Source: Erodium maritimum
Lineage: Eukaryota > Streptophyta > Magnoliopsida > Geraniales > Geraniaceae
Assembly: GCA_963921825.1 (NCBI GenBank)
Contig: OY997588.1
Span: 155,683,618 to 155,747,617, forward strand
Direction: 5' to 3'
DNA: 64,000 nt
Of the stretch, positions 22,587-37,035 are shown piece by piece. The number at the start of each line of letters is the position of its first letter. Position 1 is the first letter of the stretch. The notes beneath the pieces are model-generated. The model did not search any database. It was given only the letters and a program-made list of their open reading frames with translations, and was not told where the DNA came from. The position numbers were made by a program, and so were the translations under genes.

Positions 22587-25391
22587 TTTCACCGTTTTCG
22601 GCATACTATAGTATGTCAGAACCGTAAAAAAAGTGAAAAAAAATTATTATCGGGTTAAAACATGCCTGGAGAATGAGAATATGCATATCTACGCATACCC
22701 ACTATTTTTAGGCCAATCCGAGTTCGATAGGTCAATGAAAATGAGATTTTTCGGTTTTTCACCGTTTTCGGAAAAAAAGTAAATAAAATTTATTATCGGG
22801 TTAAAACATGCATGGAGAATGAGTGTATGCGTATCTACCCATACCCACTATTTTTAGGCCAATCCGAGTTCGTTAGGTCAATGAAAAATAGATTTTTCGG
22901 TTTTTCACTGATTTCGGCATACTATAGTATGACAGAACCGGCAAAAAAGTGAATTTTTTTTATTATCGGGTTAAAACATGCATGGAGAATGAGAATAAGC
23001 ATATGTAAGCATACCCACCATTTTTAGGTCATTCCGAGTTTGTTAGGTCAATGAAAAAAACACTTTTCGGTTTTTCACCGTTTTCGGCATATAGTATGTC
23101 AGAACCGGCCAAAAAGTGAAAAAAAATTATTATCGAGTTATAACATGCATGGAGAATAATAATATGCATATCTACGCATACCCACTATTTTTAGGGAAAT
23201 CCGAGTTCGTTAGGTCAATGAAAGTTAGATTTTTCGGTTTTTCTCCATTTTCGGCATACTATAGTATGTCAGAACCGGCAAAAAAGTGAAAAAACAATTA
23301 TTATCGGGTTAAAACATGCACGGAGAATGAGAATATGCATATCTACGCATACCCACTATTGTTAAGCCAATCCGAGTTCGTTAGGTCAATGAAAATGAGA
23401 TTTTTCGGTTTTTCACCATTTTCGGCATTAGTGTGTCAGAACCGGCAAAAAAGTGAAAAAAATTATTATTGTGTTAAACCATTGACGGAAAATGAGAATA
23501 TGTATATCTACGCATACCCAGAATTTTTAGGCCAATCCGAGTTCGTTAGGTTAATGAAAAATAAATTTTTCGGTCTTTCACCGATTTCGGCATACTATAT
23601 AGCATGTCAGAACCGGCAAAAAAGTGAAAAAAAATTATTACCGGGTTAAAACATGCATGGAAAATGAGAATATGCATACCTAAGCATACCCACTATTTTT
23701 AGGTCATTCCGAGTTTGTTAGGTCCATGAAAAAAAGACTTCGGTTTTTAACCGTTTTCGGCATACTATAGTATGTCTGAACCGGCAAAAAAGTGAAAATT
23801 TTTATTATCGGGTTAAAACATGCATGGAGAATGAGATTATGCATATCTACGCATACCCACTATTTTTAGGCCAATCCGAGTTCGTTAGGTAAATGAAAAT
23901 GAGATTTTTCGGTCTTTCACCGTTTTCGGCATACTCCGGCAAAAAAGTGAAAAAAAATTATTATCTGGATAAAACATGCATGGAGAATGAGAATATGCAT
24001 ATCTACGCATACCCAGTATTTTAGGTCAATCCGAGTTCGTTTGGTCAATGAAAATGAGATTTTTCGGTTTTTCACCGATTTCGGCATACTATAGTATGTC
24101 AGAACCGGCAAAAAAGTGAAAAAAAATTATCATCCGACTAAAACATGAATGGAGAATGAGAATATGCATATCTACGCATACCCACTATTTTTATGTCAAT
24201 CCGAGTTCGTTAGGTCAATGAAAATGAGATTTTTCGGTTTTTCACCGATTTCGGCATACTAGTATGTCAGAACCGGCAAAAAAGTGAAAAAAACTATTAT
24301 CGGTTTAAAACATGCATGGAGAATGAGAATAAGCATATCTACGCATACCCACTATTTTTAGGCCAATCCGAGTTCGTTAGGTAAATGAAAAATAGATTTT
24401 TCGGTTTTTCACTGATTTCGGCATACTAATATGTCAGAACCGGCAAAAAAGTGAAAAAAATTATTATCGGTTTAAAACATGCATGGAGAATGAGATTATG
24501 CATATCTACGCATACCCACTATTTTTAGGCCAATCCGAGTTCGTTAGGTCAATGAAAATGAAAATTTTCGGTTTTTCAACGTTTTCGGCATACTATAGTA
24601 TGTCAGAACCGGAAAAACATGCATGGACAATTAGAATATGCATATATACGCATGCATGGACAATTAGAATATGCATATATACGCATACACACTATTTTTA
24701 GGCCAATCCGAGTTCGTTAGGTCAATGAAAATGAGATTTTTCGGTTTTTGACCGATTTCGACATACATGCTGAACTTGACAGGCCGGGCCTGGCTGGTGG
24801 ATATCCTGGGCTTGGAGATTCAACAGGTAAGGCCCAAGTGTCTTCCCCAGTGGATCTGGACCCCTCGGGTGCGGGTTCAGATGCTCTTAAGTTTCGGGGT
24901 GTTGAATCGTTATTGGAGACTGGTTTTCAAGGAAATCCGTGGGAGGAAGCCTTACAAAAACCATTTCTGGGGGCTGAACCAAAAAATGTGGTCGCCCCAA
25001 GAAGGGTCAGGCGAAGGTGATTGCACAACCAGTGGTAGTGTATCAGACGAGAGCCAGGACCTCTGCTGATAAAGGGGATGCCAAGGGTCGTTTCTTTGTG
25101 AACGTAGCCAAGAAAGATAGCTCGGGATACTGGAGCTATAGTACGAAGGTCGGTAGAAAAGTTGTTGATCTATGCTCCTTAGCTCTTGATTCCGAGGGAC
25201 AGAGGGACAGGGATTCTGTGGAACCGACTTCTGACCAAGCCCTATCCCCTGTTCCGGTATCTAACCAGTTTACTTGTTTGAACCAGAACAGGAATTAGGC
25301 ACGTTACGTGTTGTTTCTTTCTGGTTCTGTTTTTGCTCTTTGTAGTTGTATTGGTTAAAGGAAAAGATCTTTTCAGATTTTTTCTTGCTTT

Positions 25392-25411
25392 GTTCTATAA
25401 CTTTTTAGAAC
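25392..25411 (+). other. 3'-terminal hairpin of retroposon C
   Basis: GTTCTA/TAGAAC (6 bp) with an 8-nt loop, just before the nested insertion of element D. The paired bases differ from A and E but pairing is kept. Confidence 0.7.
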
Positions 25412-25422
25412 ATGTGCTCAAT

Positions 25423-26094
25423 TTTTTTTTTTGATAAGCGAAAATTGTTATTAGACAAACGTTCTACAAAAGGTAAAACGAAGCAAGAAAAACAATCCTT
25501 AAAAGGACATTTTTCCCCAACCGATACAAGAACAAATAACAATACTAAAAACCAAAACTGAAGCAGGAAGGTAAACTAAACAGAACACCGCCCTCCTTGT
25601 CTACTTCCTGTTCGAAGTCAAGCTAAGAAAGCGGTTAGAAACCGAAATAGGAGTTGAGTGTCCTGAACTCCATTCCGGGTTAACCTCGTCCTCGCTAAAC
25701 TCGCCTTCCTCAGTCTCGACACGCTGTGGGTATTCAGAAACTGGGAAATTGGCAACAGCCCTTTTCACAGTTTTCTTACCAAAGCTCCACTCACCGTCTT
25801 TACTTTGTTTAACAATGTCGATTGTGAAGCTTCCCGCTTGCCCCCCTTATCAGACGATGTTTTGGCTCTTGTCTGATAGATAACAACTGGGGGGCGGTCT
25901 TTTTAGGTTGTCCTTTTTTGGGACGGCCACGTTTCCTTGGAACCTCAACGGGGATACTTTTTGGACTCAAAAGGATATCTTTCCACGGGTGATTCGCAAC
26001 AGGATCTTCAGCCCCGTACACGAGTCCACTACTGCAACTGTCTGGCCCAACAAAGGAGGACTACCTTGGGACAAAACCTCCGCTTGGGTACCGC
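25423..26094 (-). mobile_element. Retroposon D: short 5'-truncated copy nested in C
   Basis: A 0.67-kb insertion on the minus strand inside the 3' UTR of element C. It is flanked by CATGTGCTCAAT (25411-25422) and CATTTGCTCAAT (26095-26106), a 12-bp duplication with one mismatch. It has the T-run (poly(A)), TTTTCGCTTATC, both 3' hairpins (25461-25479 and 25491-25513) and the end of the ORF. Of the protein, NHPWKDILLSPKSIPVEVPR, the AT-hook KRGRPKKGQ and a frameshifted QTRA region remain. It is the A/F type. D is younger than C, and its target is not the satellite palindrome. Confidence 0.88.
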
Positions 26095-29000
26095 CATTTG
26101 CTCAATAAAAATTTTAGCTTATAAAAAAATTAGTATGTCAGAACTGGCAAAAAAGTGAATTTTTTTATTATCGGTTTAAAACATGCATGGAGAATGAGAA
26201 TATGCATATCCACGCATACCCACTATTTTTAGGCCAATCCGACTTCGTTAGGTCAATGAAAATGAGATTTTTCGGTTTTTCACCGTTTTCGGCATACTAT
26301 AGTATGTCAGAACCGGCAAAAAAGTGAAAAAAAATTATTATCTGGTTAAAACATGCATGTAGAATGAGAATATGCATATCTACGCATACCCACTATTTTT
26401 AGACCAATCCGAGTACGTTAGGTCAATGAAAAACAGATTTTTTGGTTTTTCACCGATTTCGGCATACTATAGTATGTCAGAACCGGCAAAAAAAAATTAT
26501 TATCGGGTTAAAACATGCATGGAGAATGAGAATATGCATATCTAATCATACCAACTATTTTTACGTCATTTCGAGTTTGTTAGGTCGATGAAAAAAAGAT
26601 TTTTCGGTTTTCACCGTTTTCGGCATACTATATAGTATGTCAGAACCGGCAAAAAAGTGAAAAAAAAATTACTATCGGGTTAAAACATACATGGAGAATG
26701 GGATTATACCTATCTACGCAGACCCACTATTTTTAGGCCAATCCGAGTTCGTTAGGTAAATGAAAATGAGATTTTTCGGTTTTTCACCGTTTCGGCATAC
26801 TAGTATGTCAGAACCGGAAAAAGGTGAAAAAATTATTATCGGGTTAAAACATGCATGGAGAATGAGAATACGCATATCTACGCATACACACTATTTTTAG
26901 GACAATCCGAGTTCGTTAGTTCAATGAAAATTAGATTTTTCGGTTTTTCACCGTTTTCGGCATACTATAGTATGTCAGAACCGGCAAAAAAATTAAAAAA
27001 AAATTTATCGGGTTAAAACATGCATGGAAATGAGAACATGCATATCTACGCATAACCACTATTTTTAGTCCAATCCGAGTTCGTTTAGTTAATGAAAAAT
27101 AGATTTTTCGGTTTTTCAGCGATTTCAGAACCGGCAAAAAAGTGAATTTTTTTTATTATCGGGTTAAAAAATGCATGGAGAATGAGAATATGCCTATCTA
27201 CGCAAACCCACTATTTTTATGCCAATCCGAGTTTGTTAGGTCAATGAAAATGAGATTTTTCGGTTTTTCACCATTTTCGGCATACCAATATGTCAGAACC
27301 GGCAAAAAAGTGAAAAAAAACTATTATCGGTTTAAAACATGCATGGAGAATAAGAATATGCATATCTACGCATACCCACTATTTTTAGGCCAATTGGACT
27401 AAGTTAGGTCAATGAGAATGCGATTTTTCGGGTTTTCACTGTTTTCGGCATACTATAGTATGTCAGAACCGACAAAAAAGTGAAGAAAAATTATTATCTG
27501 GTTAAAACATGCATGGAGAATGAGAATATGCATATCTACGCATACCCACTATTTGTAGGCCAATCCGAGTTCGTTAGGTAAATGAAAAATAGATTTTTCG
27601 CGTTTTCACCGATTTCGGCATATTATATTATGTCAGAACCGGAAAAAAGTGAAAAAATTTATTATCGGGTTAAAACAGGCATGGAGAATAAGATTATGCA
27701 TATCTACGCATACCCACTATTTTTAGGCCAATCCGAGTTCGTTAGGTCAATGAAAATGGAAATTTTCTATTTTTCACCACTTTCGGCATGCTAGTATGTC
27801 AGAACCGGCAAAAAAGTGAAAAAAATTATTATCGGTTTAAAACATGCATGGAGAATGAGAATATGCATATCTACGCATACCCACTATTTTTAGGCCAATC
27901 CGACTTCGTTAGGTCAATGAAAATGAGATTTTTCGGTTTTTCACCGTTTTCGCCATACTAGTATGTCAGAACCGGCAAAAAAGTGAAAAAAATTATTATC
28001 TGTTTAAAACATGCATGGAGAATGAGAATATGCATATCTACGCATACCCACTATTTTGAGGCCAATTGGACTTCGTTAGGTCATTGAGAATGAGATTTTT
28101 CGGTTTTTCACCGTTTTTAGCATACTATAGTATGTCAGAACCGGCAAAAAAGTGAAAATAAATTATTATCTGGTTAAAACATGGATGGAGAATGAGAATA
28201 TGCATATCTACGCATACCCACTATTTTTAGGCCAATCCGACTTCGTTAGGTAAATGAAAAATAGATTTTTCGTTTTTTCACTGATTTCGGCATACTAGTA
28301 TGTCAGAACCGGCAAAAAAGTGAAAAAAATTATTATCGGTTTAAAACATGCATGGAGAATGAGATTATGCATATCTACGCATACCCACTATTTTTAGGCC
28401 AATCCGAGTTCGTCAGGTCAATGAAAATGAAAATTTTCGGTTTCTCAACGTTTTCGGCATACTACAGTATGTCAGAACCGGGAAAAAGTGAAAAAAAAAG
28501 TATTATCGCGTTAAAACATGCATGGAGAATGAGAATATGCATATCTACTCATACCCACTATTTTTAGGCCAATATGAGTTTGTTAGGTCAATAAAAATGA
28601 GATTTTTCGGTTTTTCACCGATTTCGGCATACTATAGTATGTAAGAATAGGCAAAAAGTGAAAAAAAATTATTATCGGGTTAAAACATGCATGGCGAATT
28701 AGAATATGCATATCTAAGCATACCCACTATTTTTAGGTCATTCCGAGTTTGTTAGGTCAATGAAAAAAAGATTTTTCGGTTTTTCACCGATTTCGGCATA
28801 CTATAGTATGTCAGGACCGGCAAAAAAGTGAAAAAAAAATTATTATCGGGTTAAAACATGCATGGAGAGTGAGAATATGAATATCTACGCATACCCACTA
28901 TTTTTAGGCCAATCCGAGTTCATTAGGTCAATGAAAAATAGAATTTTTGGTTTTCCACCGATTTCGGCATACTATAGTATGTCAGAACCGGCAAAAAAGT

Positions 29001-32000
29001 GAAAAATAATTATTATCGGGTTAAAACATGCATGGAGAATGATAATACGCATGTCTACGAATACGCACTATTGTTAGGACAATCCGAGTTCGTTAGTTCA
29101 ATGAAAATGAGATTATTCGGTTTTTCACCGTTTTCGGCATACTATAGCATGTCAGAACCGGCAAAAAAGTGGAAAAAATTATTATCGGGTTAAAACATGC
29201 ATGGAAAATGAGAATATGCATATCTACGCATAACCACTATTTATAGGCCAATCCGAGTTCGTTAAGTCAATGAAAAATAGATTTTTCGGTTTTTCACCGA
29301 TTTCAGAACCGGGAAAAAGTGAAAAAAAATTATTATCGGGTTAAAACATGCATGGAGAATGAGAATATGCATATCTACGCAATCCCACTATTTTTAGGCC
29401 AATCCGAGTTCGATAGGTCAATGAAAATGAGATTTTTTGTTTTTTCACCGTTTTCGGCATACTATAGTATGTCAGAACCGGAAAAAAAGTAAATAAAATT
29501 TATTATCGGGTTAAAACATGCATGGAGAATGAGAGTATGCGTATCTACGCATACCCACTATTTTTAGGCCAATCCGAATTTGTTACGTCAATGAAAATGA
29601 GATTTTTCGGTTTTTCACCGTTTTCGGCATCCTAGTATGTCAGAACCGGCAAAAAAGTGAAAAAAATTAGAACATGCATGGAGAATGAGAATATGCATAT
29701 CTAAGCATACCCACTATTTTTAGGCCAATCCAACATCGTTAGGTCAGTGAGAATGAGATTTTTCGTTTTTTCACCGTTTTTGACATAATATAGTATGTCA
29801 GAACCGGCAAAAAAGTGAAAAAAATTATTATCGGTTTAAAACATGCAAGGAGAATGAGAATATTCATATTTACTCATACCCATTATTTTTAGGCCAATCG
29901 AGTTCATTAGGTAAATGAAAAATAGATTTTTCTGTTTTTCACCGATTTCGGCATACTATATTATGTCAAAACCGGCAAAAAAGTGAAAAAAATTATTATC
30001 GGGTTAAAACATGCATGGAGAATGAGATTATGCATATCTACGCATACCCACTGTTTTAAGGCCAATCCGAGTTCGCTAGGTAAATGAAAATGAAATTTTT
30101 CGGTGTTCACTGTTTTCGAACTATAGTATGTCAGAACCGGCAAAAAAATTGAAAAAAAATATTATTATCGGTTTAAAACATGCATGGAGAATGAGAATAT
30201 GCATTTATACGCATACCCACTATTTTTAGGCCAATCCGAGTTCGTTAGGTCAATGAAAAATAGATTTTTCGGTTTTTCACCGATTTCGGCATACTGTAGA
30301 ATGTCAGAACCGGCAAAAAAGTGAAAAAAAATTATTATCGGGTTAAAACATGCATGGAGAATGAGATCATGCATATCTACGCATACCCACTATTTTTAGG
30401 CCAATCCGAGTTCGTTAGGTCAATGTAAATGAATTTTTTCGGTTTTTCACCGTTTTCGGCATACTAGAATGTCAGAACCGGCAAAAAAGTGAAAAAAATT
30501 ATTATCTGGTTAAAACATGGATGGAGAATGAGAATATTCATGTCTACGCATACCCACTATTTTTAGGCCAATCCGAGTTCGTTAGGTAAATGAAAAATAG
30601 ATTTTTCGGTTTTTCACCGATTTCGGCATACGTATGTCAGAACCGGCAAAAAAGTGAAAAAAAATTATTATCCTGTTAAAACATGCATGGAGAATGAGAT
30701 TATGCATATCTACGCATACCCACTATTTTTAGGCCAATCCGAGTTCGTTAGGTCAATGAAAATGAAAATTTTCGGTTTTTCACCGTTTTCGGCATACTAT
30801 AGTATGTCAGAACCGGAAAAAAGTGAAAAAAAAAGTATTATCGCGTTAAAACATGCATGGAGAATGAGAATATGCATATCTACGCATACCCACTATTTTA
30901 AGGCCAATCCGAGTTCGTTAGTTCAATGAAAATGAGATTTTTCGGTTTTTCATCAATTTCAGAACCGGCAAAAAAGTGAAAAAAATTATTACTGGGTTAA
31001 AACATGCATGGAGAATGAGAATATGCATATCTACGCAAACCCATTATTTTTAGGCCAATCCGAGTTTGTTACGTCAATGAAAGTGAGATTTTTCGGTTTT
31101 TCACCGTTTTCGGCATACTAGTATGGCAGAACCGGCAAAAAAGTGAAAAAAATTATTATCGGTTTAAAACATTCATGGAGAATGAGAATATGCATATCTA
31201 CGCATACCCACAATTTTTAGGCCAGTCCGACTTTGTTAGGTCAATGAAAATGAGATTTTTCGGTTTTTCACCGTTTTCGGCATACTATAGTATGTCAGAA
31301 CCGGCAAAAAAGTGAAAAAAAAGTATTATAGCGTTAAAACATGCATGGATAATGAGAATATGCATATTTATGCCTACCCACTATTTTTAGGACAATCCGA
31401 GTTCGTTAGGTTAATCAAAAATAGATTTTTCGGTTTTTCACCAATTTCAGAACCGGCAAAAAAGTGAAAAAAAATTATTATCGGTTTAAAACATGCATGG
31501 AGAAGTAGAATATGCATATCTACTCAAACCCACTATTTTTAGGCCAATCCGAGTCTGTTACGTCAATGAAAATGAGATTTTTCGGTTTTTCACCGTTTTC
31601 GGCATACTGTAGTATGTCAGAACCGGCAAAAAAGTGAAAAAAATTATTATCGGTTTAAAACATGAATGGAGAATGAGAATATGCATATCTACGCATACCC
31701 ACTATTTTTAGGCCAATCCGACTTCGTTAGGTCAATGAAAATGAGATTTTTCGGGTTTTCACCGTTTTCGGCATACTGTAGTATGTCAGAACCGGCAAAA
31801 AAGTGAATTTTTTATTATTATCTGGTTAAAACATGCATGGAGAATGAGATTATGCATATCTACGCATACCCACTATTTTTAGGCCAATCTAAGTTCGTTA
31901 GGTCAATGAAAATGAGATTTTTCGGTTTTTCACCGTTTTCGGCTTACTATGTCAAAACCGGCAAAAAAGTGAAAAATATTATTATCAGGTTAAAACATGC

Positions 32001-32159
32001 ACGGAGAATTATAATGTTCATATCTACGCATACCCACTATTTTTAGGACAATCCGATATCGTTAGGTCAATGAAAATGAGATTTTTCGCTTTTTCACCGT
32101 GTTCGGCATACTAGAATGTCAGAACCGGCAAAAAAGTGAAAAAATATTATCGGGTTAAA

Positions 32160-34207
32160 ACATGCATGGAGAATGAGAATATGCATATCTACGCATACCC
32201 ACTATTTTTATTCCAATCCGAGTTCGTTAGGTCAATGAAAATAAGATTTTTCTGTTTTTTACCGCTTTCGGCATACTATAGTATGTCAGAACCGGCAAAA
32301 AAGTGAAAAAATATTATTATCGGTTTAAAACATGCATGGAGAATGAGAATATGCATATCTACGCATACCCACTTTTTTTAGGCCAATCCGAGTTCGTTAG
32401 GTCAATGAAAAATAGATTTTTCGGTTTTTCACCGATTTCGGGATACTATAGTATGTCAGAACCGGCAAAAAAGTGAAAAAAAAATTATTATCGGTTTAAA
32501 ACATGCATGGAGAGTGAGAATATGCATATCTACGCATACCCACTTTTTTTAGGCCAATCCGAGTTCGTTAGGTCAATGAAAAATATATTTTTCGGTTTTT
32601 CAACGATTTCGGCATACTATATATATGTTAGAACCGGCAAAAAAGTGAAAAATAATTATTATCGGGTTAAAACATGCATGGAGAATGAGAATACGCATAT
32701 CTACGCATACCCACTATTTTTAGGCCAATCCGAATTCGTTAGGTCAATGAAAATGAGATTTTTCGGTTTTTCACCATTTTCGGCATACTATACTATGTCA
32801 GAACCGGAAAAAAAAGGGAAATAAAATTATTATCGGGTTAAAACATGCCTGGAGAATGAGAATATGCATATCTACGCATACCCACTATTTTTAGGCCAAT
32901 CCGAGTTAGTTAGGTCAATGAAAAATAAATATTTCGGTTTTTCACCGATTTCGGCATACTATACTATGTCAGAACCGGCAAAAAAGTGAAAAATAATTAT
33001 TATCAAGTTAAAACATGCATGGAGAATGAGAATACGCATATCTACGCATACCCACTATTTTTAGGCCAATCCGAGTTCGTTACGCCAATGAAAATGAGAT
33101 TTTTCGGTTTTTCACCGTTTTCGGCATACTATAGTATGTCAGAACCGGCAAAAAAGTGAAAAAAATATTATTATCGGTTTAAAACATGCATGGAGAATGA
33201 GAATATGCATATCTACGCATACCCACTATTTTTATTCCAATCCGAGTTCGTTAGGTCAATGAAAATAAGATTTTTCTGTTTTTTACCGCTTTCGGCATAC
33301 TATAGTATGTCAGAACCGGCAAAAAAGTGAAAAAATATTATTATCGGTTTAAAACATGCATGGAGAATGAGAATATGCATATCTACGCATACCCACTTTT
33401 TTTAGGCCAATCCGAGTTCGTTAGGTCAATGAAAAATAGATTTTTCGGTTTTTCACCGATTTCGGGATACTATAGTATGTCAGAACCGGCAAAAAAGTGA
33501 AAAAAAAATTATTATCGGTTTAAAACATGCATGGAGAGTGAGAATATGCATATCTACGCATACCCACTTTTTTTAGGCCAATCCGAGTTCGTTAGGTCAA
33601 TGAAAAATATATTTTTCGGTTTTTCAACGATTTCGGCATACTATATATATGTTAGAACCGGCAAAAAAGTGAAAAATAATTATTATCGGGTTAAAACATG
33701 CATGGAGAATGAGAATACGCATATCTACGCATACCCACTATTTTTAGGCCAATCCGAATTCGTTAGGTCAATGAAAATGAGATTTTTCGGTTTTTCACCA
33801 TTTTCGGCATACTATACTATGTCAGAACCGGAAAAAAAAGGGAAATAAAATTATTATCGGGTTAAAACATGCCTGGAGAATGAGAATATGCATATCTACG
33901 CATACCCACTATTTTTAGGCCAATCCGAGTTAGTTAGGTCAATGAAAAATAAATATTTCGGTTTTTCACCGATTTCGGCATACTATACTATGTCAGAACC
34001 GGCAAAAAAGTGAAAAATAATTATTATCGGGTTAAAACATGCATGGAGAATGAGAATACGCATATCTACGCATACCCACTATTTTTAGGCCAATCCGAGT
34101 TCGTTACGCCAATGAAAATGAGATTTTTCGGTTTTTCACCGTTTTCGGCATACTATAGTATGTCAGAACCGGCAAAAAAGTGAAAAAAATATTATTATCG
34201 GTTTAAA
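32160..34207 (-). repeat. Recent tandem higher-order repeat, period 1024 bp (6 monomers)
   Basis: 32160-33183 and 33184-34207 are nearly identical. For example, the sequences at 32507-32824 and 33531-33848 are the same base for base, and one visible difference is TATCAAGTT at 33001 versus TATCGGGTT at 34024. The near-absence of divergence, against 10-20 percent between ordinary neighbours, indicates recent unequal exchange. Confidence 0.9.
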
Positions 34208-35339
34208 ACATGCATGGAGAATTAGAATATGCATATCTACGCATACCCACTATTGCCAATCAGAGTTCGTTAGGTCAATGAAAATGATGTTTTTCGGTTT
34301 TTCACCGATTTCGGCATACTATAGTATGTCGGAAACGGCAAAAAAGTGAAAAAAAAATTATTATCGGTTTACAACATGCATGGAGAGTGAGAATATGAAT
34401 ATCAGAACCAGCAAAAAAGTGAAAATTTTTATTATCAGTTTAAAACATGCATGGGAATGAGAATATGCATATCTACGCATACCCATTATTTTTAGGCCAA
34501 TCCGAGTTCGTTAGGTTAATGAAAATGTGATTTTTCGGTTTTTCACTGTTTTCAGCATACTAGAGTATGTCAGAACCGGCAAAAAAGTGAAAAAAAAAAT
34601 TATCGGGTTAAAACATGCATGGAGAATGAGAGTATGCTTTTCTACGCATACCCACTATGTTTAGGCCAATCCGACTTCGTTAGGTCAATGAAAAATAGAT
34701 TTTTATGTTTTTCAACGATTGACCCACTATTTTTATGTCATTCCGAGTTTGTTAGGTCAATGAAAAAAAGACGTTTCGGTTTTTAACCGTTTTCGGCATA
34801 CTATAGTATGTCAGAACCGGAAAAAAAGAGAAATTTTTTTATTATCGGGTTAAAACATGCATGGAGAATGAGATTATGCATATCTACGCATACCCACTAT
34901 TTTTAGGCCAATCCGAGTTCGTTAGGTAAATGAAAATGAGATTTTTCGGTCTTCCACCATTTTCGGCATACTCCGTCAAAAAAGTGAAAAAAATTATTAT
35001 CTGGTTAAAACATGCATCGAGAATGAGAATATGCATATCTACGTATACCCACTACTTTTAGGCCAATCCGAGTTCGTTAGGTCAATGAAAATGAGATTGT
35101 TCGGTTTTTCACCGATTTCGGCATACTATAGTATGTCAGAACCGGAAAAAAAGTGAAAAAAAATTATTATCGGGTTAAAACATGCATGAAGAATGAGAAT
35201 ATGCATATCTACACATACCCACTATTTCTAGGCCAATCCGAGTCCGTTAGGTCAATTAAAAAAATATTTTTCGGTTTTTCATTGTTTTCGGCATACTCTA
35301 TTATGTCAGAACTTGCAAAAAAGTGAGAAAAAAAATTAT

Positions 35340-36590
35340 TATCGGGTTAAAACATGCATGGAGAATGAGAATATGCATATCTACGCATACCCACTATTTT
35401 TAGTGCAATCCGAGTTTGTTAGATCAATGAAAATGAGATTTTTCGGTTTTTCACCGTTTTCGGCTTACTATAGTATGTCAAAACCGGCAAAAAAGTGAAA
35501 ATATTATTATCAGGCTAAAACATGCACGGAGAATGAGAATGTTCATATCTACGCATACCCACTATTTTTAGGCCAATCCGAGTTAGTTAGGTCAATGAAA
35601 AATAAATATTTCGGTTTTTCACCGATTTCGGCATACTATACTATGTCAGAACCGGCAAAAAAGTGAAAAATAATTATTATCAAGTTAAAACATGCATGGA
35701 GAATGAGAATACGCATATCTACGCATACCCACTATTTTTAGGCCAATCCGAGTTCGTTACGCCAATGAAAATGAGATTTTTCGGTTTTTCACCGTTTTCG
35801 GCATACTATAGTATGTCAGAACCGGCAAAAAAGTGAAAAAAATATTATTATCGGTTTAAAACATGCATGGAGAATGAGAATATGCATATCTACGCATACC
35901 CACTATTTTTATTCCAATCCGAGATCGTTAGGTCAATGAAAATAAGATTTTTCTGTTTTTTACCGCTTTCGGCATACTATAGTATGTCAGAACCGGCAAA
36001 AAAGTGAAAAAATATTATTATCGGTTTAAAACATGCATGGAGAATGAGAATATGCATATCTACGCATACCCACTTTTTTTAGGCCAATCCGAGTTCGTTA
36101 GGTCAATGAAAAATAGATTTTTCGGTTTTTCACCGATTTCGGGATACTATAGTATGTCAGAACCGGCAAAAAAGTGAAAAAAAAATTATTATCGGTTTAA
36201 AACATGCATGGAGAGTGAGAATATGCATATCTACGCATACCCACTTTTTTTAGGCCAATCCGAGTTCGTTAGGTCAATGAAAAATATATTTTTCGGTTTT
36301 TCAACGATTTCGGCATACTATATATATGTTAGAACCGGCAAAAAAGTGAAAAATAATTATTATCGGGTTAAAACATGCATGGAGAATGAGAATATGCATA
36401 TCTACGCATACCCACTATTTTTAGTGCAATCCGAGTTTGTTAGATCAATGAAAATGAGATTTTTCGGTTTTTCACCGTTTTCGGCTTACTATAGTATGTC
36501 AAAACCGGCAAAAAAGTGAAAATATTATTATCAGGCTAAAACATGCACGGAGAATGAGAATGTTCATATCTACGCATACCCACTATTTTT
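35340..36590 (-). repeat. Third copy of the higher-order block
   Basis: 35566-36388 matches 32889-33711 (offset 2677 bp), including the rare TATCAAGTT variant. The sequence at 35340-35565 is repeated at about 36362-36588 on either side of it. This looks like a ~1.02-kb block copied into another monomer register by unequal exchange or conversion. Confidence 0.8.
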
Positions 36591-37035
36591 AGGCCAATCC
36601 GAGTTCGTTAGGTCAATGAAAATGAGATTTTTCGGTTTTTCACCGTTTTCGGTATACTATAGTATGTCAGAACCGGCAAAAAAGTGAAAAACAAATTATT
36701 TTCGCGTTAAAAAATGCATGGAGAATGAGAATATGCATATCTAAGCATACCCACTATTTTTAGGTCATTCTGAGTTTGTTAGGTCAATGAAAAAAAGATT
36801 TTTTTGTTTTTCACCGTTTTTGGCATACTATATAGTATGTCAGAACCGGAAAAAAATTGAAAAAAATTTATTATCGGGTTAAAACATGCATGGAGAATGA
36901 GATTATGCATATCTACGCGTACCCACTATTTTTAGGCCAATCCTAGTTCGTTAGGTAAATGAAAACGAGATTTTTCGGTTTTTCACCATTTTCGGCATAC
37001 TAGTATGTCAGAACCATCTTGGCCATTGGGGGATT

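Larger units (their letters stand above)
24767..26130 (+). mobile_element. Retroposon C: 5'-truncated, split by nested element D
   Basis: Element C occupies 24767-25422 and resumes at 26107-26130; D lies between. It is truncated well downstream of the RRM. Its left junction falls in the satellite palindrome (left flank ends CATAC, right flank resumes TAGTATG) with no clear target duplication. Coding remnants are in two frames: 24748-25020 (ends NPWEEALQKPFLGAEPKN, where the AT-hook should start) and 25017-25298 (VVVYQTRARTSADKGD, GRFFVNVAKKD, WSYSTKVGRKVVDLC, SNQFTCLNQNRN, stop). The frameshift falls near 25000 at the AT-hook. Hairpins are at 25357-25376 (GAAAA-GATC-TTTTC) and 25392-25411. 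The poly(A) ends at 26129. Confidence 0.88.
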
